Assembly: GCA_910575545.1 (NCBI GenBank)
Contig: CAJTFH010000028.1
Span: 1 to 33,682, forward strand
Direction of reading: 5' to 3'
Source: Bacteroidales bacterium
GTDB taxonomy: Bacteria > Bacteroidota > Bacteroidia > Bacteroidales > Muribaculaceae
DNA length: 33,682 nucleotides
The position numbers and the translations under genes are program-made. The notes under the pieces are model-generated. The model saw only the letters and a program-made list of their open reading frames with translations. It did no database searches and was not told where the DNA came from. Positions 13,775-21,736 of the stretch are shown one piece after another. Position 1 is the stretch's first letter; each line of letters starts with the position of its first letter.

Positions 13775-14791
13775 ATGAATTTACATTCGGACAAGGAAGC
13801 GTTCAAGGAAATCATCGCACTGGCGGCTGAACATTTCGGCTACGAGCAGTCGCACGTGGAAAAGGATTACTGGGTATCGAAGATACTGCGGGATATTTCC
13901 ATGTCCGAATATGCGGATAAGACCTACTTCAAAGGCGGAACTTCACTTTCCAAAGCCTACGGGCTGATAGAACGTTTCTCGGAAGATTTGGACTTGTTCG
14001 TGTTCACGGGTGATAAAGGTGCGTCCAAGCAGGCAGAAAAGACATTGAACAAGAAACTTTCCAAATACATAGCCGAACTCAATAGTGACATATACAAGGA
14101 AGATTTGTCGGAAACGGGCGGTAATTACCGTAAACTGTATTTCTCGTATGACAATGTATTTCAAGGCGTGGGACTGAAAGAACATTTGGAAGTAGAGATA
14201 AAATCCTGTGACCTGCCGGACAAAAAACTGATGTTCTACCCGGCGGACAAGCGGGTTATCAAACCGATTGTAACCGCCTTTCTTGAAAGCATCGGGCAAG
14301 AGGAACTGATAAGCACCTACGGGCTGGAAAGTTTTGAAACGCAGTGTATCAACCCCCGAAAGACTATCTGCGACAAGGTTTCAAGGCTGGTAAAGCTGTC
14401 TTACAATGAGGATGCAGCCGCACTGTTGGCAAAGCATATCCGTGACGTTTACGACTTGTCGGCACTCTACCACAATCAGGAATATAACGATTACCTACAT
14501 TCGGAAGATTTCTTGGATGCCATGTACCGGGTGACGATAGAGGACGGACTAAATAAAAACTCCCGTTCGCACTTGTCGCTGGCTGATGCACCGATATTCA
14601 AGGATGCCGAAGCGGTCATGGCGTTACCCGAAGTGGCTACGGCGTACACTACCGATTTGAAGAAACTGACTTTTGACAAAAGCAAGATGCCGCCGATAGG
14701 CAAGGCTGTGGAAGCATTGAAGAACCTGCACGAAATATTAGTGCGTTTTGAAGCCTACCGCACCAAAAAGCAAAATGAAGAACAACCGTAA
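13775..14791 (+). CDS. AbiEii-type nucleotidyltransferase toxin
   Basis: This 338-residue protein of the AbiEii/AbiGii nucleotidyltransferase family shows the family core: EKDYWVSKILRDI near residues 29-41, the GGTSLSKAYGLIERFSEDLD segment with nucleotide-binding GG(T)S near 54-57 and the metal-binding Asp pair in DLDLF near 72-76. EIKSCDLPD near 143-151 may give the third acid. The family transfers nucleotides to host RNA targets and blocks growth until neutralised by AbiEi. The pair protects against phage by abortive infection and helps hold the element in the cell. It is tightly linked to the antitoxin and faces mobC convergently. All key motifs look intact. Confidence 0.9.
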   Translation: MNLHSDKEAFKEIIALAAEHFGYEQSHVEKDYWVSKILRDISMSEYADKTYFKGGTSLSKAYGLIERFSEDLDLFVFTGDKGASKQAEKTLNKKLSKYIAELNSDIYKEDLSETGGNYRKLYFSYDNVFQGVGLKEHLEVEIKSCDLPDKKLMFYPADKRVIKPIVTAFLESIGQEELISTYGLESFETQCINPRKTICDKVSRLVKLSYNEDAAALLAKHIRDVYDLSALYHNQEYNDYLHSEDFLDAMYRVTIEDGLNKNSRSHLSLADAPIFKDAEAVMALPEVATAYTTDLKKLTFDKSKMPPIGKAVEALKNLHEILVRFEAYRTKKQNEEQP

Positions 14792-14810
14792 AGCTACATC
14801 GGCTGTTCTT
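14779..14810. terminator. Possible terminator hairpin between abiEii and mobC
   Basis: AGAACAACCG and CGGCTGTTCT form a 10-bp stem with one mismatch, overlapping the end of the toxin gene between convergent genes. No clear T-run follows on either strand, so termination is uncertain. Confidence 0.4.
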
Positions 14811-14834
14811 CACTCCATACATTATTATATATAG

Positions 14835-16844
14835 CTATTCTTCCTCCTTAATCAAGTGGCATAACTCCGGGTCGTTCTTAATCCGGGTTATCTCGTTCTC
14901 GACTATCTGCCTGACTTCCTGACGGATGCGGTCATAGTTGGCTTGTATCTCCTCCTGCATCCGGTCGTTGCCGTCCTTGTCGGTGAAGTCGATAATCTGC
15001 GGCAACTTCACGTAACGGGCGGTTTCCCGCTTCACCTTTTCATTGTCCACCACGATTTCACAGTGGAAAATCTTCTGCTCTATCCGTTCATCGAAATTGT
15101 CCGCTACTGCCCCCACGAACATACCTTGCGTGAGGTTGGATATTTTGCTGGCGGGTATCAGGCTGTCCATTTGGGTGCTTATCGAGGTGGATTTTTCCCG
15201 TTGGTTGATTGTCATGCTCTGCCGTTTCTGCAACACCTTTCCGAAACGCTCCGACAGGATTTTCGCCGTTTCACCGACTACCTGACCGCTGAACACATTA
15301 CCCACAGTATTTTGGATTACACGGCTTTCCTTGTCCCCATAGTCACGGGTAAGTTGACTGTAATCCTGAAAGCCTAACAGAACCGCAACCTTGTTGCTTC
15401 GGGCGGTCGCAATCAGGTTGTCAAGCCCACGAAAATAAATCGTTGGCAGCTCGTCTATTATCACCGAACTTTTAAGCTGACCTTTCTTGTTTATCAGCTT
15501 CACGATACGGGAATTATATAATCCCAGTGCTGCCGAGTAGATATTTTGGCGGTCAGGATTGTTGCCGACAACCAGTATTTTAGGCTCTTTCGGGTTGTTG
15601 ATGTCAAGTGAAAAATCATCACCCGTCATTACCCAGTAAAGGGCGGGTGAAATCATTCTTGAAAGCGGGATTTTCGCACTGGCAATCTGCCCCTGCAACT
15701 GCTCTTGAGCGTCTGATTCCCAAGCATCTACGAATGGGGAAAGGTAGTTTTCCAGTTCGGGGTAGCTGCGCAAAATGGTGAATACATCGGCGTATTTCTT
15801 ATTTAGCAGTTCAATGGCATGGGGGAACGTGCAATACCTGCCGCCTTGATAGATACGGAGATACCAAATTATAGCCGCCAAAAGGATAATCGGACTTTCC
15901 ACGAAGAAATCGCCCTGCTTGCTTATCCAACTTCGATTGAGGTTAAGCATTATCGTGTAGCTTGCTTCGTAGGCATCCGCAATGTCCGACATGAAGCTGG
16001 CATTTATCGGGTTGCATCGGTGGCTCTTGCGTGGGTCGTCAAAATTGATAACGTAAAATTTCGGCTTAACCTTGTAGCCGTCCAAGTGGTTAAGTAAATG
16101 ATTGTAAGCGATTTCCGAAAGGTCAGGAAACTTATAATCATACAGGTAGAGCGCAAAACCTTTCTCGATTTGCTGTTTTATGTAATTATTTACTACTGCG
16201 TATGACTTCCCGCTGCCCGGCGTTCCTAACACGATGCTCGCACGAAAAACGTTTACAACGTTAATATAGCCATTGTTCCACTTCTTCTTATAGTAGAACC
16301 GGGTAGGCAGATTTACAGAATACTCGTTCTCGATAAGCCTTGTTTCCTGCTGGAAACTTTCGTTCTCGGTATTAAAGACATCATCCATGAGGTTGTTTTT
16401 CAACAACCGGGACATCCACGTACCCGCCATGAGCATACAGATATAGCCCACCGAAAGCGTGGCGATATAAAACACGGCATCCGCCGTATGTGGCAGCGGA
16501 AGTTCCAGCAGCCACCAGTTCAGGAAAAACAACACGACACCCGCCGCAAGGCTGCAATGTATCTTCGTCCACGTTATCTTTTCCTCTTTCACGCCCTTAG
16601 TGCCGATGCACGACAGGGCGAGGAACACCACCGCAAAAAGTTTTGTCCAAAGAACGGACGAGAACAGCCCGGTGGTGCGCTGGAAGTTCCACAGTATCTT
16701 GTCTATCACTTCAAAGGTCACTCCCCATTCTTTCAGGGTGGAGTAACAGAACCAGTACACGTTTATTCCCACGAATAGAATACTGACAGCCCGCATAAAG
16801 TCCATGACCCTTGCAAGCCCTCTCAAATCATCCTCTTGCTGCAT
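14835..16844 (-). CDS. mobC: MobC, type IV coupling protein (VirD4/TraG class)
   Basis: This 669-residue coupling protein has a membrane-bound N-terminus with about four hydrophobic segments (residues 15-160), including the GINVYWFCYSTL signature of the Bacteroidetes YWFCY domain near 27-38. The cytoplasmic ATPase has Walker A VLGTPGSGKSYAVV near 205-218 and Walker B SSVIIDELPTIYF near 455-468, with a VirD4-like end (VLLGFQDYSQLTRDYG). In CTnDOT, MobC is the coupling protein that brings the relaxosome to the mating channel. It follows mobB by 17 bp in the minus-strand mob operon. Confidence 0.95.
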   Translation of the reverse strand: MQQEDDLRGLARVMDFMRAVSILFVGINVYWFCYSTLKEWGVTFEVIDKILWNFQRTTGLFSSVLWTKLFAVVFLALSCIGTKGVKEEKITWTKIHCSLAAGVVLFFLNWWLLELPLPHTADAVFYIATLSVGYICMLMAGTWMSRLLKNNLMDDVFNTENESFQQETRLIENEYSVNLPTRFYYKKKWNNGYINVVNVFRASIVLGTPGSGKSYAVVNNYIKQQIEKGFALYLYDYKFPDLSEIAYNHLLNHLDGYKVKPKFYVINFDDPRKSHRCNPINASFMSDIADAYEASYTIMLNLNRSWISKQGDFFVESPIILLAAIIWYLRIYQGGRYCTFPHAIELLNKKYADVFTILRSYPELENYLSPFVDAWESDAQEQLQGQIASAKIPLSRMISPALYWVMTGDDFSLDINNPKEPKILVVGNNPDRQNIYSAALGLYNSRIVKLINKKGQLKSSVIIDELPTIYFRGLDNLIATARSNKVAVLLGFQDYSQLTRDYGDKESRVIQNTVGNVFSGQVVGETAKILSERFGKVLQKRQSMTINQREKSTSISTQMDSLIPASKISNLTQGMFVGAVADNFDERIEQKIFHCEIVVDNEKVKRETARYVKLPQIIDFTDKDGNDRMQEEIQANYDRIRQEVRQIVENEITRIKNDPELCHLIKEEE

Positions 16845-16861
16845 AATTGTATGTTTTTAAG

Positions 16862-18130
16862 TTAGTCGATGCGCCTTGTGCGCTTCTTTTTCTTCTTTCT
16901 CTTTTGGCGGGCGGTGTCCTGCGGCTCGTCACCGCCTGATGCACCGCCGCCCAGCAAACCGCCGAAAGCACCCAGCACGGAAGCCACGCCCGAAACGATG
17001 TCGGCTTTCGGCGTGAAGCCCTGCTGTTCCTGATGCGTGGGCTGGTCTTGCTGCGGTGCTGCCACTTCGGGCTGGTGTATCTTTCCGGTTTCGCCCGAAA
17101 AACGTTCGTTGAACACGTTCGCCGAATACTCCTTGCCCAAGCGTGAACCGTTCAGCACCACCCGGCTGTCATGGTCGATGAACGTAACGCCATAGATGCG
17201 CCCGCTGTCGTTCTGACGGAATACCACGTCAATGCCCCGCTTCCTTAGCTGCTGTTCCAGTTCCTTGCGGCTGTGGGCGGTCTGCATGGCATTGGCTACA
17301 ATCTTCCGGGTGCGTTCTTTCAATTTCCCGTTCTTGATTGCTTCGCCCGATTTCTCCATTCTGCGCTGCACCGCTTCATAACCTACCGACTTGCCGATGC
17401 GGGAAGCCTTTACCGGGTTGCCTGTCTTTTCGCCCTTGTCGTTCATGGCGGAATAGACAATGCCCTGATAGGGCTTGCCGTTTATCTCGCCTTTGACTTC
17501 CTCGGCGCACACGTTGTAAGCGGCAAGCAAAGCCTTATATTCCCCGAACGACTGGAAGCGGTAGCCGTAACAAGCCGCTTTCACGGTGTTGCCGATTTGG
17601 TGCTTCACGTCCCCGGCGGCATAGTCCACCTTTTTAAGTTCCGGACGTTCGGCACGTTCCTTTCGCTCTGCCGGGTGCAGCCCGTATTTCTTTTCCAGTT
17701 CACGGGTGATTTGCTTGCTGCGCCGATGCTCGAACCTGTCATTCAGCGGTCTGCCGTTCTCGTCCACCCGCAACCCCACGATGTGGATATGGTGGCGGTC
17801 GATGTCGGTATGCTTGTACACCAAATAAGGCTGGTCGCCATAGCCCAACTTCCGCATATACTCCCGTGCGATGTCGGAAAGCTGCTGGTCGGTCAGCACG
17901 TCTTCCGGGTGCGGGTTTATGGAAATATGAAGTATCGGCTTCTTGGTGGAAAGCTGGACGGGCATCTGCATTTCAAAGCTGCGCATACACTCGCCGATAG
18001 AGAAATTCCCGTCCTCGCCCAACAGCATCCGGTTGGAGAAAAGCACCTTTGCTTCCTCGCTGTCCACCTTGTTTTGGTTGTACGCCAGTGCGCCGAACAT
18101 ATTGCCGCCCGTGCTTATTTTGGCAACCAT
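16862..18130 (-). CDS. mobB: MobB, relaxase/mobilisation nuclease
   Basis: This 422-residue relaxase of the PF03432 type begins MVAKISTGGNMFGALAYNQN. It has HISINPHPEDVLTDQQL near residues 67-83 and the metal-binding histidine motif DIDRHHIHIVGLRVDENGR near 107-125. A long Lys/Arg-rich region follows, and the tail is low in complexity and strongly basic (KRKKKKKRTRR). It would cut oriT on one strand and stay bound to the 5' end during transfer. The frame allows a start 12 bp upstream at 18142, but the family usually starts at MVAKI, so 18130 is chosen. It overlaps the end of mobA by 16 bp, which indicates coupled translation. Confidence 0.92.
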   Translation of the reverse strand: MVAKISTGGNMFGALAYNQNKVDSEEAKVLFSNRMLLGEDGNFSIGECMRSFEMQMPVQLSTKKPILHISINPHPEDVLTDQQLSDIAREYMRKLGYGDQPYLVYKHTDIDRHHIHIVGLRVDENGRPLNDRFEHRRSKQITRELEKKYGLHPAERKERAERPELKKVDYAAGDVKHQIGNTVKAACYGYRFQSFGEYKALLAAYNVCAEEVKGEINGKPYQGIVYSAMNDKGEKTGNPVKASRIGKSVGYEAVQRRMEKSGEAIKNGKLKERTRKIVANAMQTAHSRKELEQQLRKRGIDVVFRQNDSGRIYGVTFIDHDSRVVLNGSRLGKEYSANVFNERFSGETGKIHQPEVAAPQQDQPTHQEQQGFTPKADIVSGVASVLGAFGGLLGGGASGGDEPQDTARQKRKKKKKRTRRID

Positions 18131-18537
18131 AGTTCCTTGCATTCATTGGTTAATGCAATAACTTGGCGGTTCAGTGCCGCCAGTTCGGTGGTCGCTTTCT
18201 CCAGTTTATAGAGAAAAGCCAGTGCCTTTTTCTCGGAAAAATTACTGTGCAACGCCTTTACCACTTGGTTGTAATTGACCGCCACGGCTCTGAATTGTGC
18301 ATAAAATTCGGTCAGCCGGGCGCAATACTCGACCGCCGATTTGTCCACTTTCACCACCCGGAACGGCTCGCCGAACAACCGGGCGGCGATGAAACGGGAC
18401 TTGCTCGTAACGCCCGACTGCTCCCATTGCGAGAGGAAGCGGGCATTCTCCCGGTCGTTCAGGTAAAGGACATGGCGATGCTTCGCCGGGTCTGCGAGGG
18501 CGGGGCGACCGCCCTTGTTAGGTTTTCTTGTTTCCAT
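18115..18537 (-). CDS. mobA: MobA, relaxosome accessory protein
   Basis: This 140-residue protein has a basic start (METRKPNKGGRP), a ribbon-helix-helix-like DNA-binding part (HRHVLYLNDRENARFLSQWE near residues 20-39), and a helical MobC-like domain with FYAQFRAVAVNYNQVVKALH near 78-97. Such proteins bind oriT and help the relaxase. It is the first gene of the mob operon and lies next to a stem-loop-rich non-coding region that is the best oriT candidate. The mobB start lies within its last codons. Confidence 0.88.
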   Translation of the reverse strand: METRKPNKGGRPALADPAKHRHVLYLNDRENARFLSQWEQSGVTSKSRFIAARLFGEPFRVVKVDKSAVEYCARLTEFYAQFRAVAVNYNQVVKALHSNFSEKKALAFLYKLEKATTELAALNRQVIALTNECKELWLPK

Positions 18538-18580
18538 GCTTCTTTGGATTAAAAAATTACGACTTCGGAGTGATTTTTAC

Positions 18581-18685
18581 CCCCGCAAGGGGCAAGGCGT
18601 TTTCAGGCACGGAAAACGGTTCTATGTGCCATAGAACACACCTTGCTATTTTCTGACGAAAATCGAAATCCGTCCGTGACGGATT
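18581..18685. other. Candidate origin of transfer (oriT) with four stem-loops
   Basis: Within about 105 bp just upstream of mobA are CCCC-GCAA-GGGG (18581-18592), GTTCTATG-TGC-CATAGAAC (18619-18637), ATTTTC-TGAC-GAAAAT (18648-18663) and AATCCGTC-CGT-GACGGATT (18667-18685), all perfectly paired. Dense inverted repeats next to the mob genes are typical of oriT. The nick site cannot be placed from sequence alone. Confidence 0.6.
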
Positions 18686-18808
18686 GGGGTTGGCGTGGAA
18701 CGGTAAGCCCTGCGTTCACCAGCCCGGTTTTACACCTCCGCCCCCGGCGGTTCGTTACTCCGCTGCAAAGTAACGGTGATTTATAATGCTGTAAAATAGG
18801 CAGTTGGT

Positions 18809-18843
18809 GGACAAATCGGGACAGCACAGGACAAATCGGGACA
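18809..18843 (+). repeat. Paired 15-bp repeat, site C (perfect pair)
   Basis: GGACAAATCGGGACA occurs at 18809-18823 and 18829-18843, identical copies 20 bp apart joined by GCACA. This is the cleanest of the four sites and lies between the oriT candidate and traA. Confidence 0.85.
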
Positions 18844-18884
18844 AGGTTTTCAGGGGACGTTTTTTCTCCCTTTTTTTGCATCGG

Positions 18885-19020
18885 ATTTCAAGATTGAAAG
18901 CATGATTTCAAGAAAGCATGATTGCAGGATTTCAATATTTCAAGAAAGAATGAAAGCTGGAAAACAAGATTGAAATAAAACAGTCTTTCAATATTTCAAG
19001 ATTGCAATATGGAAACAAAG
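18885..19020 (+). repeat. AT-rich region with TTCAATATTTCAAGA repeats upstream of traA
   Basis: TTCAATATTTCAAGA is present at 18931-18945 and 18987-19001. Shorter variants (ATTTCAAGAAAG, AAGCATGATT, GATTGAAAG) fill the stretch between. It has no reading frame of note. Lying directly before a ParA-like gene, it could hold ParA/TraA-linked operator or centromere-like sites. Confidence 0.6.
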
Positions 19021-19092
19021 AAAGCTATATGGCTGGATTGATTGAAAGCAATAAATAAATCTATCTATCAACCAATAATGAACGAAAGCAAT

Positions 19093-19860
19093 ATGGAAAA
19101 CGAGAAAACACCCCTTTATGTCGCCTTTTCCACACAAAAGGGCGGGGTCGGCAAAACAACCTTTACCGTGCTGGCGGCGAGTTACCTCTACTACCTAAAA
19201 GGCTACGATGTGACGGTGGTCGATTGCGACTACCCCCAGCACTCCATTGCCGGGATGCGAAAGCGGGATGCCGAACAGGTCGGGGCGGATGAAGATTACA
19301 AGCGAATGGCGTATGAACAGTTTACCCGGCTGGGGAAGAAAGCCTACCCGGTGCTGTGCAGTTCGCCCGAAAAGGCGATTGCAACGGCTGACGAATATGT
19401 AGCCGCCGGACACGTGCCGGATATCGTGTTTTTCGACCTGCCCGGCACGGTGAACAGCGAGGGCGTGATAAACTCCCTTGCGGGCATGGACTACATCTTC
19501 ACCCCCATTTCAGCCGACAAGGTGGTGCTGGAAAGCAGCCTGTCGTTCGCAATGGCTATCCAAAAGCTACTGGTGAGGAATGAAGCCTGCCGACTTGCCG
19601 GGCTGTACCTCTTTTGGAACATGGTGGACGGGCGGGAGAAAACAGACCTTTACGCCGCCTATGACAAGACGATTAAGGAACTGGAACTGCCACTGATGAA
19701 AACCTTTATCCCCGATACCAAACGCTACAAAAAGGAACTGGTGGCGGATAAAAAAGCGGTGTTCCGCTCCACGCTCTTTCCCGCCAGCCGCCCGCTGGTG
19801 AGGGGAAGCAACTTGGAAGAACTGATAACCGAAATAGTGTACTACATCAAATTACAATGA
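19093..19860 (+). CDS. traA: TraA, ParA-family ATPase
   Basis: This 255-residue MinD/ParA ATPase has the deviant Walker A FSTQKGGVGKTTFTV near residues 12-26 and the DCDYPQHS motif near 46-53. FFDLPGTVNSEGV near 116-128 serves as Walker B/switch. ParA proteins form ATP-dependent complexes on DNA; as the first gene of the Bacteroides tra operon its precise role in transfer is not settled. The frame is open from 19042, with ATG codons at 19078 and 19093. MENEKTPLYVAF best fits the family start, so 19093 is chosen. It ends 1 bp before the next ATG. Confidence 0.9.
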   Translation: MENEKTPLYVAFSTQKGGVGKTTFTVLAASYLYYLKGYDVTVVDCDYPQHSIAGMRKRDAEQVGADEDYKRMAYEQFTRLGKKAYPVLCSSPEKAIATADEYVAAGHVPDIVFFDLPGTVNSEGVINSLAGMDYIFTPISADKVVLESSLSFAMAIQKLLVRNEACRLAGLYLFWNMVDGREKTDLYAAYDKTIKELELPLMKTFIPDTKRYKKELVADKKAVFRSTLFPASRPLVRGSNLEELITEIVYYIKLQ

Positions 19861-19861
19861 T

Positions 19862-20263
19862 ATGGCAAAGCAAAGCGGCGGGATGCCGAAGATAGACGAG
19901 GATTTCATGAAAGAACTTATCTCGCAAGGTGTCCCCAGTAAACAAGATAATAATAAGACGAATGATGTACCGCAAGAAACACAAACAGAAACGGTGCAAG
20001 TAGAGAAACCGACACCCCGCAAGCGCAAGGGCGGTTCGGGCGACTACCGGGAAACCTATTTTCAGAAAGTGGAACTGGCAGACCGACAACCCTTGTATGT
20101 GAGCCGTACCACGCACGAGAAGCTGATGCGTATCGTGACGGTGATAGGCGGGCGCAAGGTGACGGTAAGCAGCTACGTGGAAAACATTCTGCTGCGCCAC
20201 TTCGAGCAGTACCAAGACGAGATAAACACCCTGTACGAAAGCCACTTCCAAAAGCCCTTTTAG
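19862..20263 (+). CDS. DUF3408 conjugal transfer protein (TraB-like)
   Basis: This 133-residue protein has a polar, Gln/Thr-rich N-terminal half, a basic stretch (PTPRKRKGGSG), and a conserved C-terminal part YVSRTTHEKLMRIVTVIGGR near residues 79-98, followed by VTVSSYVENILLRHFEQY. That part reads as a ribbon-helix-helix-like DUF3408 domain. In Bacteroides tra operons a DUF3408 protein follows TraA. With the ParA protein it may form a partition-like pair acting on DNA upstream of traA; that is inference. It starts one base after the traA stop and ends two bases before the next gene. Confidence 0.85.
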   Translation: MAKQSGGMPKIDEDFMKELISQGVPSKQDNNKTNDVPQETQTETVQVEKPTPRKRKGGSGDYRETYFQKVELADRQPLYVSRTTHEKLMRIVTVIGGRKVTVSSYVENILLRHFEQYQDEINTLYESHFQKPF

Positions 20264-20265
20264 CT

Positions 20266-20928
20266 ATGGTAGCCTATTGCATATTAACCGGGCTTTTGGT
20301 GTACTATATCGCCCTGTGGCTGTGGTATCGCTACACGGACAGCCGGACATCACCGGGCAGAACGGATGATGCGCCGCTTCCACGAAACGGGGTTTCAGGC
20401 TACACGCTGATAGGTGAAAGCCGATACAAGGGTGGACTAATCGGGACAGCGCAGGACAAATCGGGACACCTCCCGCAAGCGGTTGAAAATGATACTATTT
20501 TTGCGCCGCAGGCTGACGGACTGCCGGAAGAAAACATTTCGGAAGCAGCAGCCGAAGCGGAAGAAACGCCCGGTTACGAGAATGACGAACCCGACTACGA
20601 GGACGAGGAAATAGCCGGGTACATGGACGGTAACGATGATACCGGGCGGGCTACGGGCGTGAGCTTTGACGAACTGGGCGAAGCGGTACGCACGGCGAAC
20701 GCCGACACCTCCACCGAAGCGGAACAGCGGCAAGCCGCCGGAACGCTGGCAAGGATTGAGGGAACAAACCTCTACGATGCGGTGGTGGAGAACATCAACG
20801 GCGGGCTGGCAAAGGTTGCGGAATTGCTCAAACGGAACGAAGCCGGATTGGTTGCAACTGTTCCAACCGAAGCTGCCCCATCTGCAAGCAAGGAACACGA
20901 AGCGTTCGACATGAACGATTTCCTATAA
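20266..20928 (+). CDS. Conjugal transfer protein with one membrane anchor (TraC/TraD position)
   Basis: This 220-residue protein has a single N-terminal membrane segment (residues 2-22, VAYCILTGLLVYYIALWLWY) and a long acidic, probably flexible domain (NDEPDYEDEEIAGYMDGNDD near 106-125). The helical C-terminus is SFDELGEAVRTANAD to GLAKVAELLKRNE. It occupies the place of TraC/TraD in CTnDOT-like operons and I cannot decide between them. The codons for residues about 57-68 (IGTAQDKSGH) are made of the paired 15-bp repeat (20434-20468), suggesting the repeat was built into the gene. A 165-bp leader region with hairpins separates it from traE. Confidence 0.75.
   Translation: MVAYCILTGLLVYYIALWLWYRYTDSRTSPGRTDDAPLPRNGVSGYTLIGESRYKGGLIGTAQDKSGHLPQAVENDTIFAPQADGLPEENISEAAAEAEETPGYENDEPDYEDEEIAGYMDGNDDTGRATGVSFDELGEAVRTANADTSTEAEQRQAAGTLARIEGTNLYDAVVENINGGLAKVAELLKRNEAGLVATVPTEAAPSASKEHEAFDMNDFL
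20434..20468 (+). repeat. Paired 15-bp repeat, site D, inside a coding region
   Basis: GGACTAATCGGGACA (20434-20448) and GGACAAATCGGGACA (20454-20468) are joined by GCGCA. The 35 bp differ from site C (18809-18843) at only two positions, although this copy is translated as part of the membrane-anchored tra protein. Confidence 0.85.
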
Positions 20929-20966
20929 TATAATTAAGGTATAACAATATGAAGCAACGTGATTAC

Positions 20967-21076
20967 GGTTGATTGGCAACCTGAAAACCAAACAGACAAA
21001 CGGGACTATCCCCGACCACTAAAATTTCAAATTATTCACCAGCCGGGAAAGGCGGACTTCCCACCCGCCGCCCGGC
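20967..21076 (+). promoter_or_regulatory. Structured leader of the traE operon segment
   Basis: The stretch holds three small stem-loops: GGTTG/CAACC at 20967-20981, CGGG/CCCG at 21001-21014, and the large nested hairpin GCCGGG-GGCGG/CCGCC-CCCGGC at 21042-21076. Between the last two lies the recurrent motif ACCACTAAAATTTCAAATTATT (21015-21036). No T-run follows the large hairpin. It may be an attenuator or RNA-processing site controlling traE onwards. Confidence 0.6.
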
Positions 21077-21093
21077 ATTAAAAACAAATCACA

Positions 21094-21390
21094 ATGAGAA
21101 AGAAAATCTTTTTGTCGGCGGCTATCCTTGCCGCTGCGGTAAGTGCCTACGCACAGGGCAACGGGCAGGCGGGCATCACCGAAGCCACGAACCTAATCAC
21201 AGGGTATTTCGACCCCGGAACAAAATTAGTGTACGCAATTGGGGCGGTCTGCGGCTTGATTGGCGGGGTAAAAGTATATAACAAATTTTCAAGCGGTGAC
21301 CCCGACACCTCAAAGACTGCCGCCAGTTGGTTCGGGGCGTGCATCTTCCTGATTGTCGCCGCCACTATCCTGCGGTCGTTCTTCCTCTAA
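21094..21390 (+). CDS. traE: TraE, DUF4134 conjugal transfer protein
   Basis: This 98-residue protein has a cleavable signal peptide (MRKKIFLSAAILAAAVSAYA, likely cut after AYA), followed by two membrane segments near residues 46-62 and 79-97. The spacing GITEATNLITGYFDPGTKLV is typical of the DUF4134 family. It resembles small VirB2/VirB3-type inner-membrane subunits of the secretion channel. It ends 10 bp before traF. Confidence 0.92.
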   Translation: MRKKIFLSAAILAAAVSAYAQGNGQAGITEATNLITGYFDPGTKLVYAIGAVCGLIGGVKVYNKFSSGDPDTSKTAASWFGACIFLIVAATILRSFFL

Positions 21391-21400
21391 AACGGCGGCT

Positions 21401-21736
21401 ATGTCTGAATATCCGGTAAACAGGGGTATCGGAAAGCCGGTGGAGTTCAAGGGGCTGAAAAGCCAGTACCTCTTTATCTTTTGCGGCGGCTTGCTTGCCG
21501 TCTTCGTGATGTTCATCGTCCTGTTCATGGCAGGCGTGAACCAGTGGCTATGTATCGGTTTCATCGTGTCGGCTTCGCTGCTGCTCGTGTGGCAGACGTT
21601 CCGGCTCAACGCACGGTACGGCACGCACGGGCTGATGAAAGCAGCCGCACGCAAAAGACACCCACGCTTCATTATCAGCCGAAAGGCGATACCCCGGCTG
21701 TTCAACTACAAAAGAAGAAAGGAAGAAAGAACATGA
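21401..21736 (+). CDS. traF: TraF, DUF4133 conjugal transfer protein
   Basis: This 111-residue VirB3-like protein begins MSEYPVNRGIGKPVEFKGLK with a conserved soluble start, then two membrane segments near residues 25-43 and 49-66, and a basic end (KAAARKRHPRFIISRKAIPR). The frame extends upstream to 21353 inside traE, but the ATG at 21401 fits the family start. Its stop overlaps the traG start as ATGA, showing translational coupling. Confidence 0.92.
   Translation: MSEYPVNRGIGKPVEFKGLKSQYLFIFCGGLLAVFVMFIVLFMAGVNQWLCIGFIVSASLLLVWQTFRLNARYGTHGLMKAAARKRHPRFIISRKAIPRLFNYKRRKEERT

Noticed and set aside
17273-18211. Plus-strand open frame of 312 codons opposite mobB
   Set aside because: Antisense shadow of the relaxase gene, no leader or family match.
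19042-19092. Upstream extension of TraA to the TTG at 19042
   Set aside because: AT-rich, repeat-derived sequence without similarity to ParA starts; ATG at 19093 fits the family.
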